Origin: Panorpa germanica
Taxonomy: Eukaryota; Arthropoda; Insecta; Mecoptera; Panorpidae
Assembly: GCA_963678705.1 (NCBI GenBank)
Contig: OY783214.1
Location: 9,796,001-9,860,000 of the forward strand
Reading direction: 5' to 3'
Length of the DNA stretch: 64,000 nt
Under the pieces are notes generated by a model. That model did no database searches and was not told the DNA's origin. It worked only from the letters and a program-made list of their open reading frames with translations. This document shows positions 49,641 through 62,434 of this stretch, one piece after another (within the stretch, counting starts at the first letter, position 1; the number at the start of each line of letters is the position of its first letter). Both the position numbers and the translations under genes were made by a program.

Positions 49641-51149
49641 TTTAGAGTCTGAAGCGATTTAATAGCATAGTAATATTCGCCCTAAATTATTCTGCTTTAG
49701 TCAAACCTTTCATTTAATTTATACGAATATATTAGCAAAACATTGATCAATTTCCACGACATGTGATTCGGTTTATATCAATTGTTAATCTGTCATAACT
49801 ATGAATACATAACTCCGTCAGATAATATTAATTCAATCTTCTCATGACGATCTGACGTTTACAGGAAAACTGGATGATGTTGACTCCAGCAGCTAGAAGC
49901 CAGTTGCCAACCTGTCTTTAACATATCCAAACCACAAATTATAATTACACTGCTACTCAAGTAACTTATCCAACTCATACTACCGTTCCCTCCCACACGC
50001 GTGACATGCGGTTGGGTTGCTTTCATTTCTACATATCTGCGTGTGTCGTGGATTCTATTCAAATAATTGTGCGTCATTATCTAATAACTTTGTGTGTGAT
50101 AATTCACTAATCTAAAGTCATGTCCAAACCAATACAAAGTCTGATTTAACCTCGAGCTATCAAACTAAAGCATTGTCCATTTGTGTTAACTGTTGTACAT
50201 TTAGCAACGTCATCTTTGAGCCAAGCATTCATAGCACATAGAACATAAATGATCCACTTCGACTCTTCATTGCTTTGACTCTTATATTTTCTCTTGTTTT
50301 TCACTTACCTAATGTTATCTCCACAACTGAAGCAGAAAATATTGTGAACGCAACTATTCACCAACACCATGTGTTTCTTGTACATTTGCTTGTTCATTTT
50401 AGAATAAGGTTACGTTCATATAATATATTTCACACCACTTTGCCCTATCTCTACATTTTCTTCATGCATGCAAGAGCACTTCGTCGCTAGATTTATGAAT
50501 AAAAATGTTTCTAGCCAAAATTTCTTTTTCTTTTACATACACGTAAATTTGATATGAAGGCGTGAAGCGACAGGTTTGTTGTGATAAGTAGAATGAAAGT
50601 GGGAGGTGAGGTAGTGAAAGGGAAGGTTCATAGAGGGGCGCGTTCAGAAAACAACACCTACAAGATGAGATTTCGGTTGGAGAAAAAATACGAGTATATT
50701 ACCCGTAAAAATCAATGTTTCATTGTCGCAGCGGTATTAATGATGGTGTTTTCAAGGAGAGTGAATCGAATATTTCAAGCTGACAAGAAGAAGGAAGATA
50801 TGGAATACCTATAAAGTTATTTTGAAGTGCTCGTGTCGATTAGACCAGAGTCGAGGAAGTGTGATAAATTATCCCAAATAGAGCGAAAATGACATGCAGG
50901 AGATACATCAATATACAAGGGTATCTGAAAAGTTTTCAGTCTAACACAGAAAGCATTACATCTCTCCTCAGAATAGTAATAATTTAGACATAACGTTACG
51001 TTTTATTATTTACCAAGTTTTACATAACTGTGTTAAACATTATCATTAAATAAATGCATAAGATATTAAAAATCTTTAACTAATATATTAATTTGATAAG
51101 TGACATTATACAATCTTGCATAAGAAATGTATCACATAAGAATCGGAAG
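49641..51149. other. Intronic stretch, no gene seen
   Basis: Short frames only, without motifs. Confidence 0.35.
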
Positions 51150-51545
51150 ATTTAGATTGGGAAACGAAGAGAAAGGCAGCAGACACTAGTAAAATGGAGA
51201 GTAAAGGATGTGCAATATGTGCTGGAGTGAGATAGAGAGGTTGGACTAGAGTAAAAAGAGAAAAGTAAAAGTAGGCAGTGAAGGAAAGAGGTGCATGGCG
51301 GAGATAGAGAGAATGAGCGAGAAAAGAAAAAGAATGACAGAGTAGAAACAGGACGAAGAGTAGCAGAACGAGAGAAGCAGTAGTGGTTTAAATTATTTTG
51401 TTTATGATGGAGTAAGAATGGGTAGATAAAATAAGTATCACAAATATAATGTAATTTAAACACAATGATATGTAATTTAATGATTTAAGGCGAAAGAATG
51501 TGTAATAATGGCAAAAACATTAAAATTAAAATAATAAGTAACACA
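51150..51545 (+). mobile_element. LINE remnant (second family), C-terminus and 3' UTR, plus strand
   Basis: GSEGKRCMAEIERMSEKRKR then a stop matches the 23.6- and 40.9-kb copies. Upstream, a degraded zinc motif (GCAICAG) remains but the frame is broken. The 3' UTR (TTTAAGGCGAAAGAATG, GGCAAAAACATT) aligns with the 23.7-kb copy. Confidence 0.75.
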
Positions 51546-54500
51546 AAATGTATAGTTACTGTAAAAGATAACTTTTGCTATGCTTGTTGTTAAGAATGTT
51601 ATGTAACATGTACACTTTTTTTTGTTAAACTAGCTAAACCAGATCATGCATTGCTGTGGCTCATTCTGATATGAAATGAATGGAAAAAAAATTAAATATC
51701 AACTGAAAAGAAACGAAAGAAATAAATTCGATTTTCAAAAACCTGCGCAGTCTGAACTATCGGGTCTAATAACATTTGAAACAAAAATATTTCAGGTACC
51801 AGCGCTCTATTTGTCTATAAATAAATATATATCTCAAAGGACTATTATGGTACTATACTAAAAATATAATATTTAATCAAAATTTTTAATTAAAATTTGA
51901 TGAGAACCACGCAAACGTGCCCGCACATGTGTGATGCGGTTCATCATATTGTCGAGAATATTTTTTGATTATTTATAGATTCTTTGTGTGATTGTTGTCA
52001 AAATTCAATTTACTGCAGCATTCACAAATATCATTCGAATAGAATTAAAACAAATTCATATATTCACTCCTATGTACATACAACAGATACAATAGATAAA
52101 ATTCCTACCATACATTTCTATTTGTGTTTGATATGTTAACAAAACTTTTGATATCTATTGTACAGTATAAATATATATTTTTCAAATATGGGGCTTTAGA
52201 AATGTATTTATATATTGTGGGACATCAACCCTCATCACGCAGATAAAAAAAAACCAACCCCCATGTTACAAATAATGAAGTTAAACGAAAAAGAACCTCT
52301 TTTATTTTTATTCGTTTAATTTAAAAATAAATAAAAGAAAATAAATTTATACGAGTACCTATGATGATATGATGTCTGTCTGCTTCTATGCGAAATCTCT
52401 AGTTCGAAATAAAATTAGTTTCGTAATGAAATATAATGTAATTGAGCTATTTCCAAATATTATATTTACTAATAATTGTACAATGTTATAGATTTAGGCC
52501 ACTAGTTTGAATTGCATTTAAGCCGAAAAAGATAAAGATAATAAGATATTGACGTTTTTATTTTATTAAATATCCAAAAATTGACGCAGATATATGTACT
52601 TAATGTTTGAATTTCATTTTTTCGTCTATTATTTCTTAACGTCAACTACTTAAAAGAATATAATACATTAACACAACAGCTGCCAGCACAGAGACGTTTG
52701 ATTCTGCATCTCTTTTACAGTTCTCTTGTTTACTAGCGATGGAAAAGAAAGGCAAATGGAAACAACCACTCAATCATTTTTTAAAGAATTGTCTGCATTC
52801 GAAATATTCTTTTCATTTGTAAATAATTGCTGTTGTGTTCTTGACATCAACCTTAGGAAATCAGGTAAAGACAAAACTTGAAGTCATCTTCAAAATATGT
52901 ACTGCTAGCATTTGGACAATGAATATAATAACAACTCTTGAGACCTTAAATCTTTAATTACAACTACTTCATTATATTTTCCTGTTTACATTAATAACAA
53001 TTATATTGGGTTTGCACTGCTGCGTTATTCCAAGGTTGACAATTGACTTGATTGATTGATTTAGATGCTGGCGTATTTAAGTGTAACAAAGTAAGAGAAG
53101 TTGCTTTATGCGTAAGAGATGGAGTGTCAAAGTTGGTATAATGACGTGTATGATTTAATTAGAACGTTTTAAAGATTTATAATATAAAATCAATAACATT
53201 ATAAACTATAAATTAAATCAACAAATTAAAATATAAAAAGTACACTGTAGGTAAATGGCTAGCTTTTAATTTGCACCAATTACAAAAAGCATAAAAACTT
53301 CATTGTTCAATTTTAAATCAAATGGGTTTAAAGTAAATACATTATGAAAATAATATCTCACAAAATATATGTATTGTATAAATGCTAAACCCATTATTAC
53401 AAATTGAAAGATTTTAAAATAACAAAACATTTTCGAAACATATTTAATGAAAAACAAACCCCAAACAATTATGGAATGAATACTCAAATCATTATCACAG
53501 GAATGTTTAACAATGGAATTGTATAAACTGAAAAACACTCCAATTTATTACAAAAGAGATAAACGATAACATTATCCACGGGAATATACTCGTACATTTA
53601 GCGATACTGGTGCTTGTAGGTTGTGCGCCAGAGGTGAACAACAAAAGTTTACCGTAACAATTTGTTCACTAAGTTATCTCCAAGATCATGTACTCCAAAA
53701 GGTATATATTAAAAAAAAAGGAAAGATTATATCAATACAATAAACAAACCTAGTTTGAAAGCACATGAACAACAGTTTGTTCACCCCTGCATCAGCAGGT
53801 ACTTTGCAATAATGCTTGGTGTTTGGCAGAGAATAAAACTGGTTGCTGAATAATAGTCCAGTAAATTTACGTTACAAAATAACTAAGCACTGAAATAATT
53901 CTAATAAATTTTAAACAATGGATTCAACTGTTCATTGAGACAATATATTTAACATATCAATACTTTAAAAAACTCTCAGCCAGGGAAAATCTTGATAAAG
54001 GAATGAAACTTGGGGTGAAATACAAGATTAGGGTTTATACACTAAATTCTTTGATACTGAAATCCTTCTAAGAGTTTTACAGAATTTTAGATTTAAAAAT
54101 TACCTGCTGCTTGAAACATCTCAAAGTATTTTAAAGAGAAGCAAAAAGAAAAAGTGCTTTAGTGTAACTACAAAAAATTCATAAAAAGATACTTTTATGT
54201 TAGTCTCTTGAAATGGTGTAACTTCTTATTACAAAAATACAACTTGGTACAAATAAATAATACAGAGTGACAACCCTATGATCTTCCGAAAGCAGTAGTT
54301 TCAACATTGTTTTAAAATATTAAAGACAAAGGTTCGTAAATGAAGCATAAAGCTACAGCATTTTTAAATTTTATCATTTCAAGTGATTACCTATGTAAAG
54401 AAGCATGTAAGTTTCGTAAGAAGATTTTAAAACATCCACAACTGAAGAATACGAGGTGTGGCTATAAAATATCGAGACTGATGCTGTAAAACTTTTTATT

Positions 54501-54772
54501 TTAAATTTAATCATATTTAATTACTATCCTCTTCAATGTACACTCATCCTCTTTACCAATACCTTTACCCATACAAATTTTTCATTGTTCAAGACAGTGC
54601 TGGAAGTCTTTTTCTGCGGTTTCGTTCATGATGTGTCTCGCTTTTTCTTCCACTTTTAACTCTCACGACAATTCGTTGCTCTAGTAAGACATTTATCATT
54701 TATCCAACAAAACCACTGCCACACTAACATGTTTAAAAACACGGGAGTTGCGGCAATTGAAAGAGGTGCACA
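51546..54772. other. AT-rich intronic stretch, with R6 repeat copy
   Basis: No supported exon. At 52545-52685 a block (AAATATCCAAAAATTGACGC, TGTTTGAATTTCATTTT, ACTACTTAAAAGAATATAAT) is paralogous to 55610-55745, defining repeat family R6. Confidence 0.45.
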
Positions 54773-54951
54773 GGTATCGTCAGTCCCGCATTTGAGGGAC
54801 AGTAGGCTACTGATACTCGGGGCCCCCACAATAGAGATAAAAGCAATAAATTTTTAAAAGACTTGTCCTTTTATTCGGAAAATAATTAGGGACTGCCGCT
54901 CCTTCGTTGCCCCAGGACCTACACACTTCTAAATACGGCACTGGGTATCAT
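54773..54951. mobile_element. hAT-type MITE with an 8-bp target duplication
   Basis: Element 54781-54943 starts CAGTCCCGCATTTGAGG and ends in the inverse of CAGTGCCGTATTTAGAAG. The flanks are GGTATCGT (54773-54780) and GGTATCAT (54944-54951), one mismatch in eight. At 163 bp with no frame it is non-autonomous. The termini differ from the 46-kb element, so it is a distinct hAT family. Confidence 0.85.
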
Positions 54952-55270
54952 ACAAGAGGTATCACGGTACGCAGCTGTCGGTGGTATGCTTTGTCATTAT
55001 TTTATAGCAATATATCGTTTATATAAACGTACATATGTTCCGTCAAGGAGTAATATGAAACTCAGTAGATAATACCATTCCAATTAATTCCATCAAAAGT
55101 TTGTCAATGTCTTTTACGCAGTTAACCTGGACTAATTGTGTACCTAAATGCGGGATACCGTCTACAGGAACAGGAACATTCCAGCATTTAAACCATTTCA
55201 AGTTTTGCAAGAGTTCAGATAATTTGAATACACCAACTGTTCATGTGTTACGGAGCTGAACAGAAAGCAA

Positions 55271-55310
55271 CGAATAGCGAATAGCGAATAACGAATAATG
55301 AATAACGAAC
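55271..55310. repeat. Heptanucleotide minisatellite (CGAATAG/A)n
   Basis: Five to six imperfect units of CGAATAG / CGAATAA. Confidence 0.85.
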
Positions 55311-55609
55311 GATGGGAATTACCAAAGAGTGGGCGATGAACAGCCATTTTGATTTAAACTCGTTACAGAAATGTTATTCAAATAAAATAAAATAAGGATT
55401 ATATAGCAGACTTCAAGTGAAGTTGTGCTTACCGCAGTTAGTTACAAATAAGGCAACACTGGCAACAGTGGCAAGACTGCTTTAAATCTACTTTGTGGAT
55501 TTAACACGCTCTTGAAATTATTATTTGTTCGCCATGGTATTTATTCGTAATTCTGTTGTGAACTGATTATTTAGTTCGAATTATTAATTATTTATTGAAA
55601 TATTGGATA

Positions 55610-55745
55610 ATTAATGTATATTTGCGCTTTTATTTGATTAAATATCCAAAAAGTGATGGAGATATATATATTTAAAGTTTGAATTTCGTTTTACCGCCTT
55701 ATATTTGTAACCGTAAACTACTTAATAGAATATAATAACTAATCT
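55610..55745. repeat. Dispersed repeat family R6, copy 2
   Basis: Shares AAATATCCAAAAAGTGATGG, GTTTGAATTTCGTTTT and AAACTACTTAATAGAATATAA with 52545-52685. Confidence 0.6.
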
Positions 55746-55850
55746 TATTTATTTATCGTTGTATATCACGACATTATATAAAAACTTTTTGGGTTGCAAC
55801 ACCTGCCGGCAAATGATAGTAGAGAAGAAGGTAAGGAAGGAAATGTCAAC

Positions 55851-56068
55851 TATAGTTCAAATTACGAGAGTTCGGCGGCGACTCATACTTAAAACAAGTT
55901 ATGGAGTATAAACTGCCGATATAACTAAAAAGCACTGACTCACTTATTTTTCTATAATGTAAATAGAAACGAATATGAGAAAATTCTTTATCGTATTATA
56001 AATTTATACCGCTCTTATAACCTTTTTTAAGTATAAGTCACCGCCGAACTATCGTGATTTGGACTGTA
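55851..56068. mobile_element. MITE with long terminal inverted repeats, copy 2
   Basis: Starts TATAGTTCAAATTACGAGAG and ends with the inverse of TACAGTCCAAATCACGAT. The interior matches 11613-11826 in reverse orientation, for example GTATAAACTGCCGATATAAC here against its complement there. Confidence 0.8.
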
Positions 56069-56362
56069 TTTAATCATTTTCTACAAATTTTTACTCCTTA
56101 AATTATCAAATGGTGAAAAATGACTGTTTCAATAGTTAATAACTTCTATGATAGTGCAAATTGAATAATTCTTTTTGTATATTTTAGATTTTGATAGCAA
56201 ACTTTATCAATATACAGCGCAGTTTCACAATCCAATTACTTTTCTTAAAGCTTTGTTTAAGTGTTCAATATATTAAGATCAGTAAGTTCAAATAATATGA
56301 TAAAAAACGATATTTGCATTTTTCTTAGTGCTGCTTCTTGTAAATCTTTCTGGAAGTTATAG

Positions 56363-56542
56363 TATTATAATAAAAAGAGCCCAATCGATAGTTCTTCGCC
56401 GAGTACGTGCAAATATGAACCATTAGCAGCAACCACTAGCTCTTCTGGTGATGATTGGTTTTGGGGTGGTCAACCCCACTCTAACCGTTATGAGTTATAT
56501 AATAGACTTCCACCACGCAATAACCCTTATAAATCATGGTAA
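56363..56542 (+). CDS. Possible terminal coding exon or coding remnant, unrecognised protein
   Basis: A 59-codon frame, open from a possible acceptor (CTTTCTGGAAGTTATAG) to TAA at 56540, in a patch much less AT-rich than its neighbours. It reads like a real protein end: a Ser/Thr-rich part, then GDDWFWGGQPHSNRYELYNR and LPPRNNPYKSW. AATAAA-like signals follow within 15 bp. It has no ATG. A further coding-like piece in another frame (EQLSEKQKLCFLQDLVRRYS, ending at 56642) lies just after, which argues for a decayed transposon or retrocopy as much as for a live exon. I do not recognise the family. Confidence 0.35.
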   Translation, partial: YYNKKSPIDSSSPSTCKYEPLAATTSSSGDDWFWGGQPHSNRYELYNRLPPRNNPYKSW

Positions 56543-56642
56543 TTTATTATAAATAAAAAATAATATATATGAACAATTATCGGAAAAACAAAAATTGTGT
56601 TTCCTCCAGGATCTTGTGAGGAGGTACTCAAGCTTGAAATAG

Positions 56643-57917
56643 TTCTCTAAATATAGTGGAAAAGTATGTGGTATGGAAGTACGTACGTGTAAGATATGTG
56701 TAGCAAAACTCCATGGAAAATAAGTTGAGTTACGTGAAGGAATGGTGAAGAAGTGGAGGTAGGCAGAGGGTAAAGGGAATGGAGTTTAACTGGGATAGAA
56801 AGAAGAGAAGAAAGTTGCGAGATAGGGTGCGCTGGAAATTAATTCACTTAAATACTAGCTATTATAACACTGCTTTAAGCGCTATAGCTCTGTCAATTTC
56901 CCCGCAAAATACAAAATATCTATCTCACATTACATTCATGTAGTATTTTCCTAGTAATATTTAATCTAAAAGGTCTTATGTTATAACCATTCCAAAAACA
57001 TGTAATCCTTAAAAAGCAGTTCTCAGAAAATTGATAAATTAGCTAATGCTAAGCGTAGATTTAATTTTCAAAAAGCAGTAGGTCATAAAATGTTGTATAT
57101 TTCCAGAGAAACCTTAAATACATATAACTGTAGCGGAATATATAAACGTCAATTTTATCCTAACCTCAAATACCGGAAAAGTTCGGTTTTTACAATCTAA
57201 AAAACTACATATCAACTACAGGCATTGGAGACTAAGCACGTTGAGAAGGTAATATATTTTATCACAAAAACATTTCCGAAATATTAGTTAGCATAAAACA
57301 TAGACTTTCCATATGGTAATAAAACCCATAATGAATTATATTAAATTATACCGCAAAACGAAACTGAAGTTAGGTTTAGTTTCATGCAATTCGTTATAAC
57401 ACACACCGGTGTATATCAGACATGCACAAAACGTTGAACGTGCTTAGTATCACATAAAGGAAGCCCATGGCCACATCCGATAGCAGGGGTAGTGAACATT
57501 TATTGCATATATTCTAGCTCATTATACAGCACAATTGGACAGAATTGTAGAATCATTTAATACAGCTAAATAATGCATCATTTATTAGTGTTTCAATATA
57601 GATACAGTCAAAAGGTTCATCACACCTGCCATTTAATGGCGAATGCATAACATGTTCTCGAATAATGAAGATGCTGAAGAAGCTAGAGCTTATATGCTCA
57701 TGCTCAATTATAAATTAACATATTAATTTCTTATCGTATAATTAAATTCATAACTCAATTCTATTCTGCAATATGGTGAACCTAAACTAATTGGATATTT
57801 CAAAAAAAAGATCTAATTGAGTACGACAAAATGTTATTTAAGTTGCCTATACTTTATGGTAAAAAAAGATGCTCTCAAAGTAAACAGGAATAAAAACAAA
57901 TATAAAAAAAGTTTTTA
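56643..57917. other. Intronic stretch, nothing seen
   Basis: No exon or repeat identified. Confidence 0.35.
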
Positions 57918-57972
57918 ACTTACAATTGCAGGTGGTGTTAGAAATCTATGAAACTCTCTCAGTCACTTACCT
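57918..57972 (-). promoter_or_regulatory. Candidate recursive splice site with RS-exon layout
   Basis: Read on the minus strand: a pyrimidine-rich run (TTTCTTGTTTTGTTTATTTC), then AG at 57972-57971 immediately followed by GTAAGT (57970-57965). After 47 nt there is a second perfect GTAAGT (57923-57918). A 3' site fused to a 5' site is the ratchet signal known from long insect introns, and the second donor is what lets such zero-length exons be recognised by exon definition. The 47-nt segment has stops in all three frames, so its retention would be a poison exon. It lies on the dlg1 strand, inside the long upstream intron. Confidence 0.6.
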
Positions 57973-59724
57973 GAAATAAACAAAACAAGAAATTAATATT
58001 ACTTGTATTACATTAAAAAGAGATTCAAAAGTAACAAGTCAATAAACAGCAGTGATTCGTCAAAGTTCCTGACATAATCTTAAAAGCGCTATTCACAAAT
58101 AAATAGCAGATTTGAAATCACCATAAAAAAATACGGCAAGAATCACGAAAATTCCAATAAAAAAGAAATTTCTTTTTTATGAAATTATGAAGGCTGTAAC
58201 CTTCAAAATTTTCAATGAAAAACACATTTTTATTTTGACGTATTAAATAAATTTTCTAGCGTAGTATTTTAAGACTAAAAAGACATTAACGACATTAAGA
58301 CATAGTATGTTAAAGCTACCACAACTTTTTAATTATCATTCATAGATATAGCCGTCACTGGACGACTATTTCTTATCTGGGTTAATTTTCATTTTTAGCA
58401 TAGGTATTTATTGTTCATACTTATTGTAACAGATTGTAAGTTTTATATGCTGATTTTAAAACCGAAAACCATTTCAAATATCAGAATTATTACGCCTAAA
58501 CATGTTGATATCTCGAAAACAAAGACATCTATTTAAAATTAAATTGCAGATTTGGAATCACAATAAAAAGCCAAGGACCATTAAAAACTAAACGATACAA
58601 AAATGCCAATTTTTTAAGAAATAAACATATTTGAAATAAAATTAATTATTCAATTTAAATCACGTCAACGCCAAAACAGACGTCGTTCAACGACCTTATT
58701 TTTCTTTATATTTCACTAGCACAAAGTAAAACTCACTAGATAGGAAAGGTCCTTAAATTGATGATTTAATTTAAATTAAAAACAAAATCTTTTGTAAATA
58801 TTTTAAAAACAAAAACGCTAATGAGATTCATTAAATAATATCTCCAAGTTTTCAGTACTCATGCTTATTATGTGCTTCAACTCATTTACGATTTAATGGA
58901 TATATATTACATTGCTAATGTAGCGAAATCGTTAAATATAATGCAGACTGAATTATTTTAAAGAAATACAAAATATACGAGAATTTTCCTCTATTTTATA
59001 AATAAAGTGTACGTACAATAGAATGAGAAAAATATTCAACTTGAATAATGACTGCATAGAAAATTATTTTTATTTTTATTATCTCACAAATACAATAAAG
59101 AATAGGTATTGTAATTGGTTAGTTGCCAGGTTTTGATTTTATAGAAAAGTTTATCAAAAAGCTTCCTATCCGATGGAGGAAATGTATTTGTGTTAAAGGA
59201 AGCAATGTAGAAAAATAAGTCACTCCATTTGTATCTTTATAAGTCACCAATAAATCTAAAGTAAAATATTCTGGCTTATATTTAAATGATCCTCGTAATA
59301 TTGAATCTAAATTATGTTCAAATATATTGGTATATTTACCAAATCAACGGCTAAATCTGTATAAAGAATTCCACAGAACTGAAAAAGAAGCTTGTGCTAA
59401 TTTTTAAAGGTTTACAAGAAAAAAGTCGTGAGCTGTATAAAGGGATATAACCGCAATCACAGATACGAGTATAATTACTATGCTTTATTCTCTTGGTATA
59501 TATTTTTATTCAGAATTTTTTAATTAAGCAATTATAGCTTTACGGAAAAATCTGTAATCACCATAAAAGTATTCATGCGTCAAAATGCAGAAAAATCAAT
59601 TGAGAATAAAGAATTGAAACGTTCATCGTTACAAAGATCGTTGACTATTAGTCGACATAGGCGTACGCAGATAACATAATCGAGGGTTGGAAATTTTTTA
59701 TATAGTTTCCATTTAACCCAGTAA
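57973..59724. other. AT-rich intronic stretch, nothing seen
   Basis: No exon or element recognised. Confidence 0.35.
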
Positions 59725-59990
59725 AAATTTGGTGAAGGGTCCCTTTTTGTGACGTTTCTATCACTATTTCACTTTAATTATAGTTCGCATCAACTTTATC
59801 TTCATTTGTATTCCGACAGGTGAAGTGGTTCCGTCATCTGTAGCCGATAAAACAGACATTTCATATGAACGACTGTGAGAAACTGAACTGTAAATGAACT
59901 CTTTCATGACAAAAAAATCATACGCATCTCCAATATGATGTCAAAGTGACCCCAAAATGCTCCAAAATGTTTACTGTGAAATAAGTAGTT
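59725..59990. repeat. Dispersed repeat family R2, copy 2
   Basis: Paralogous to 5650-5905, in the same orientation. The AACAGGTGAGT of copy 1 is GACAGGTGAAG here, so that donor-like motif is not conserved. Confidence 0.7.
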
Positions 59991-62434
59991 ACAGGTTCCA
60001 TTCTATCTGTTGTAAATTTGTCAAAAATTCCATCCTGTTTCTGCAAACAATATGGATCTGAAGCGTATAAAATTCGAATACGATATTCTCAGAGACGACC
60101 TAGTATTTCAGTCGTAACCGTTTCGGAGGCGTTTCTGATCGGAAACTGAGACGAAACCAATAAGCTTTTAAATAGCATCTTCTAAAATAATCTAGTTATA
60201 CAACTAGTGCCAACAGCGACTATAAATTTTCTTGTAAACCCAATTTTGACACAATTGGGATCTTACTTATTAAATCTTTACATTACTCAAATCAAAAACA
60301 GACATGTTTGAAATTATTTCGTAGTGTAAATATTGATATTTAGCAAAGGGGACAGAAACAAGTGTCCTTGCTGCTTCTATTTACGGACGCCAGTGTTGGA
60401 AGCTGATACGATTCGGTTCGATACGATTTCTGCTTAGTGAAGCATCGAGAAGATGATTATAGTGGCTGTCATGATATACGTATAACCGCCATACTACGTA
60501 CTACGACAGTAGTACTATTGCTATACGACTTCCATTATTTATAGCATTGTAAACTGTTATAACAAATGTAGTTCCACTATCTCATGTTCCGATATTTTAT
60601 ATCTTTTTAGACTTTGAAATATGTAATTGAATAACTTTTCTAGTAGGATATGGTTGTTATTTTTGTGTACTTTATCATTTTCCACTAGAAGTTATATGCT
60701 TTGCATTTTCTTTAATGAATAATTACATTTGCTGCTAGCTTTAACAAATCTTAGAGCATAACTATTTACTTTGCAGTGATTTATTAAAAAATAGAGATAG
60801 AAAAGTTATTATAAAGTGTTTAAAATTGTGATAATTAAATACCGATAATTGAATGTATGTACAAATTTCCAAAAGTTTCACAAACGAACAATTTACTAGC
60901 ATATACATCTTCGCTATCTATTCTAGCCAACAATTGTAGGGAAACTGTTAAAATGTATCACAAGTAGTTTAAATGACTATCACAGTAATTAAAAATGTCG
61001 GTTTTAGTTCGCATTAAGACGGAAACAATGTAATGAAATATTTAATGACTGTTTTAGTACTGTACCCGGGAAAATCGGGTAGTTGCCCGTACCGAATAAT
61101 TCTGTGAGTCTGGGTTAATAAAGTTACCGAACTTATAACACATTTAATGACGGATTTGAGGAACACGATTTTATAATAAAATGTTGAATCGTATGGAGAA
61201 TCCAACCTTCATTTGCAAAGGACAATTCTTATTGTTCTGAAAGAGCATCCAGTGATGAGTAACAGAGTAAACCAACCTTACTTTGGTGTGAAATTGTCTT
61301 GCCATGCGAGGTTCATCCTTGCTTATTTGCTATAAGCTAATTTCAAGGTTCATTTTCAACCTGAGGACTGTTTTCCTCTATAAATATTAGATTTTAGAAA
61401 ATGTTGGTAACTACTGAAAACTGTCCACAGCAGATTTAACTACTGGTAAGGTTGCAGTCCACATGCCAGATGAGGGCTCGACGGGCGGCAGAAACCCAAG
61501 TCATTATTTTATAATTAAAATGAAAAGTGAAGATCAAGATAGAAGATTGAAGTAAAGTTTTAGAGTGAGAAAGTTTCTTTTATATGTAAACTTAAATAGT
61601 CAAAGTTTTCTACTCTTACAGAAAATAGAACTTAGACTCTACCCTAAGTGTTAGCTATTTTGAACTATTAATTAACAATGCTAATATTATGTGTGCGTCA
61701 AATGGAAATTTAAACCTCTCTGTAATTCTTCAAAGTTTGCACAGGTTTGTAAACTTACACCATTCAGAATAAACTGGGAAAGGAAAGTTACGATTGTAGA
61801 GTTACACACTTCCTGAAATATAGTGGTAAATACAGAGGCGAACTGGAAATACTCGACTACTTCCTATATAAGTAGGTATATATAAGTATCTATGAAGACT
61901 AATTATTACTGTTAATAATATTAATTTATATCTAAAGTTTATTAGCGTGGTTATACATTTTCTACTGAATTTCGCTCCACAAAAGACAGTGCATTAATAT
62001 AATAAATAGAAATAAAATATATTTTTGTAAAATAAAACTTAAAAATAGAAAAAGAGCAAAATATCGAAAAAATAATAAAATACTTAACAGAAGCGCGATT
62101 ATAACAAAGAGAAAACAACAAAAAACACTGAAAACTAGCGCATAAAGTATGTAGTACAATTGAGTCTATTAAAAATCCATTACCCTGATATGTACGAGTA
62201 CAAGTATGATGGGTTCTGCAGAGTTGCAACGAAGCATCCTGCCCTCCCACAGGGAATCATGTTCCCGAAGGATTTTGTTATGGAATAAATAACACAAAAA
62301 ATACACAACGAATAACGTGAAGTAAGACATTAAAGAATCGTACATTCTGTAATGCATCTGACTGAAATACTGTAGTAACTGAATATGCGCGCACATGAAG
62401 TTCTGACAGGAGTAATGATTTCATATCGTTTGTA
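59991..62434. other. Intronic stretch with small repeat fragments
   Basis: An R1 fragment lies at 61284-61364 (GCTAATTTCAAGGTTCATTT). AGTGTTGGAAGCTGATACGA at 60393 resembles the end of a hAT-like repeat, but no partner end was found. No exon accepted. Confidence 0.4.

Noticed and set aside
50303-50310. Second minus-strand AGGTAAGT
   Set aside because: The upstream sequence on that strand is purine-rich, so no 3' splice site can be supported.
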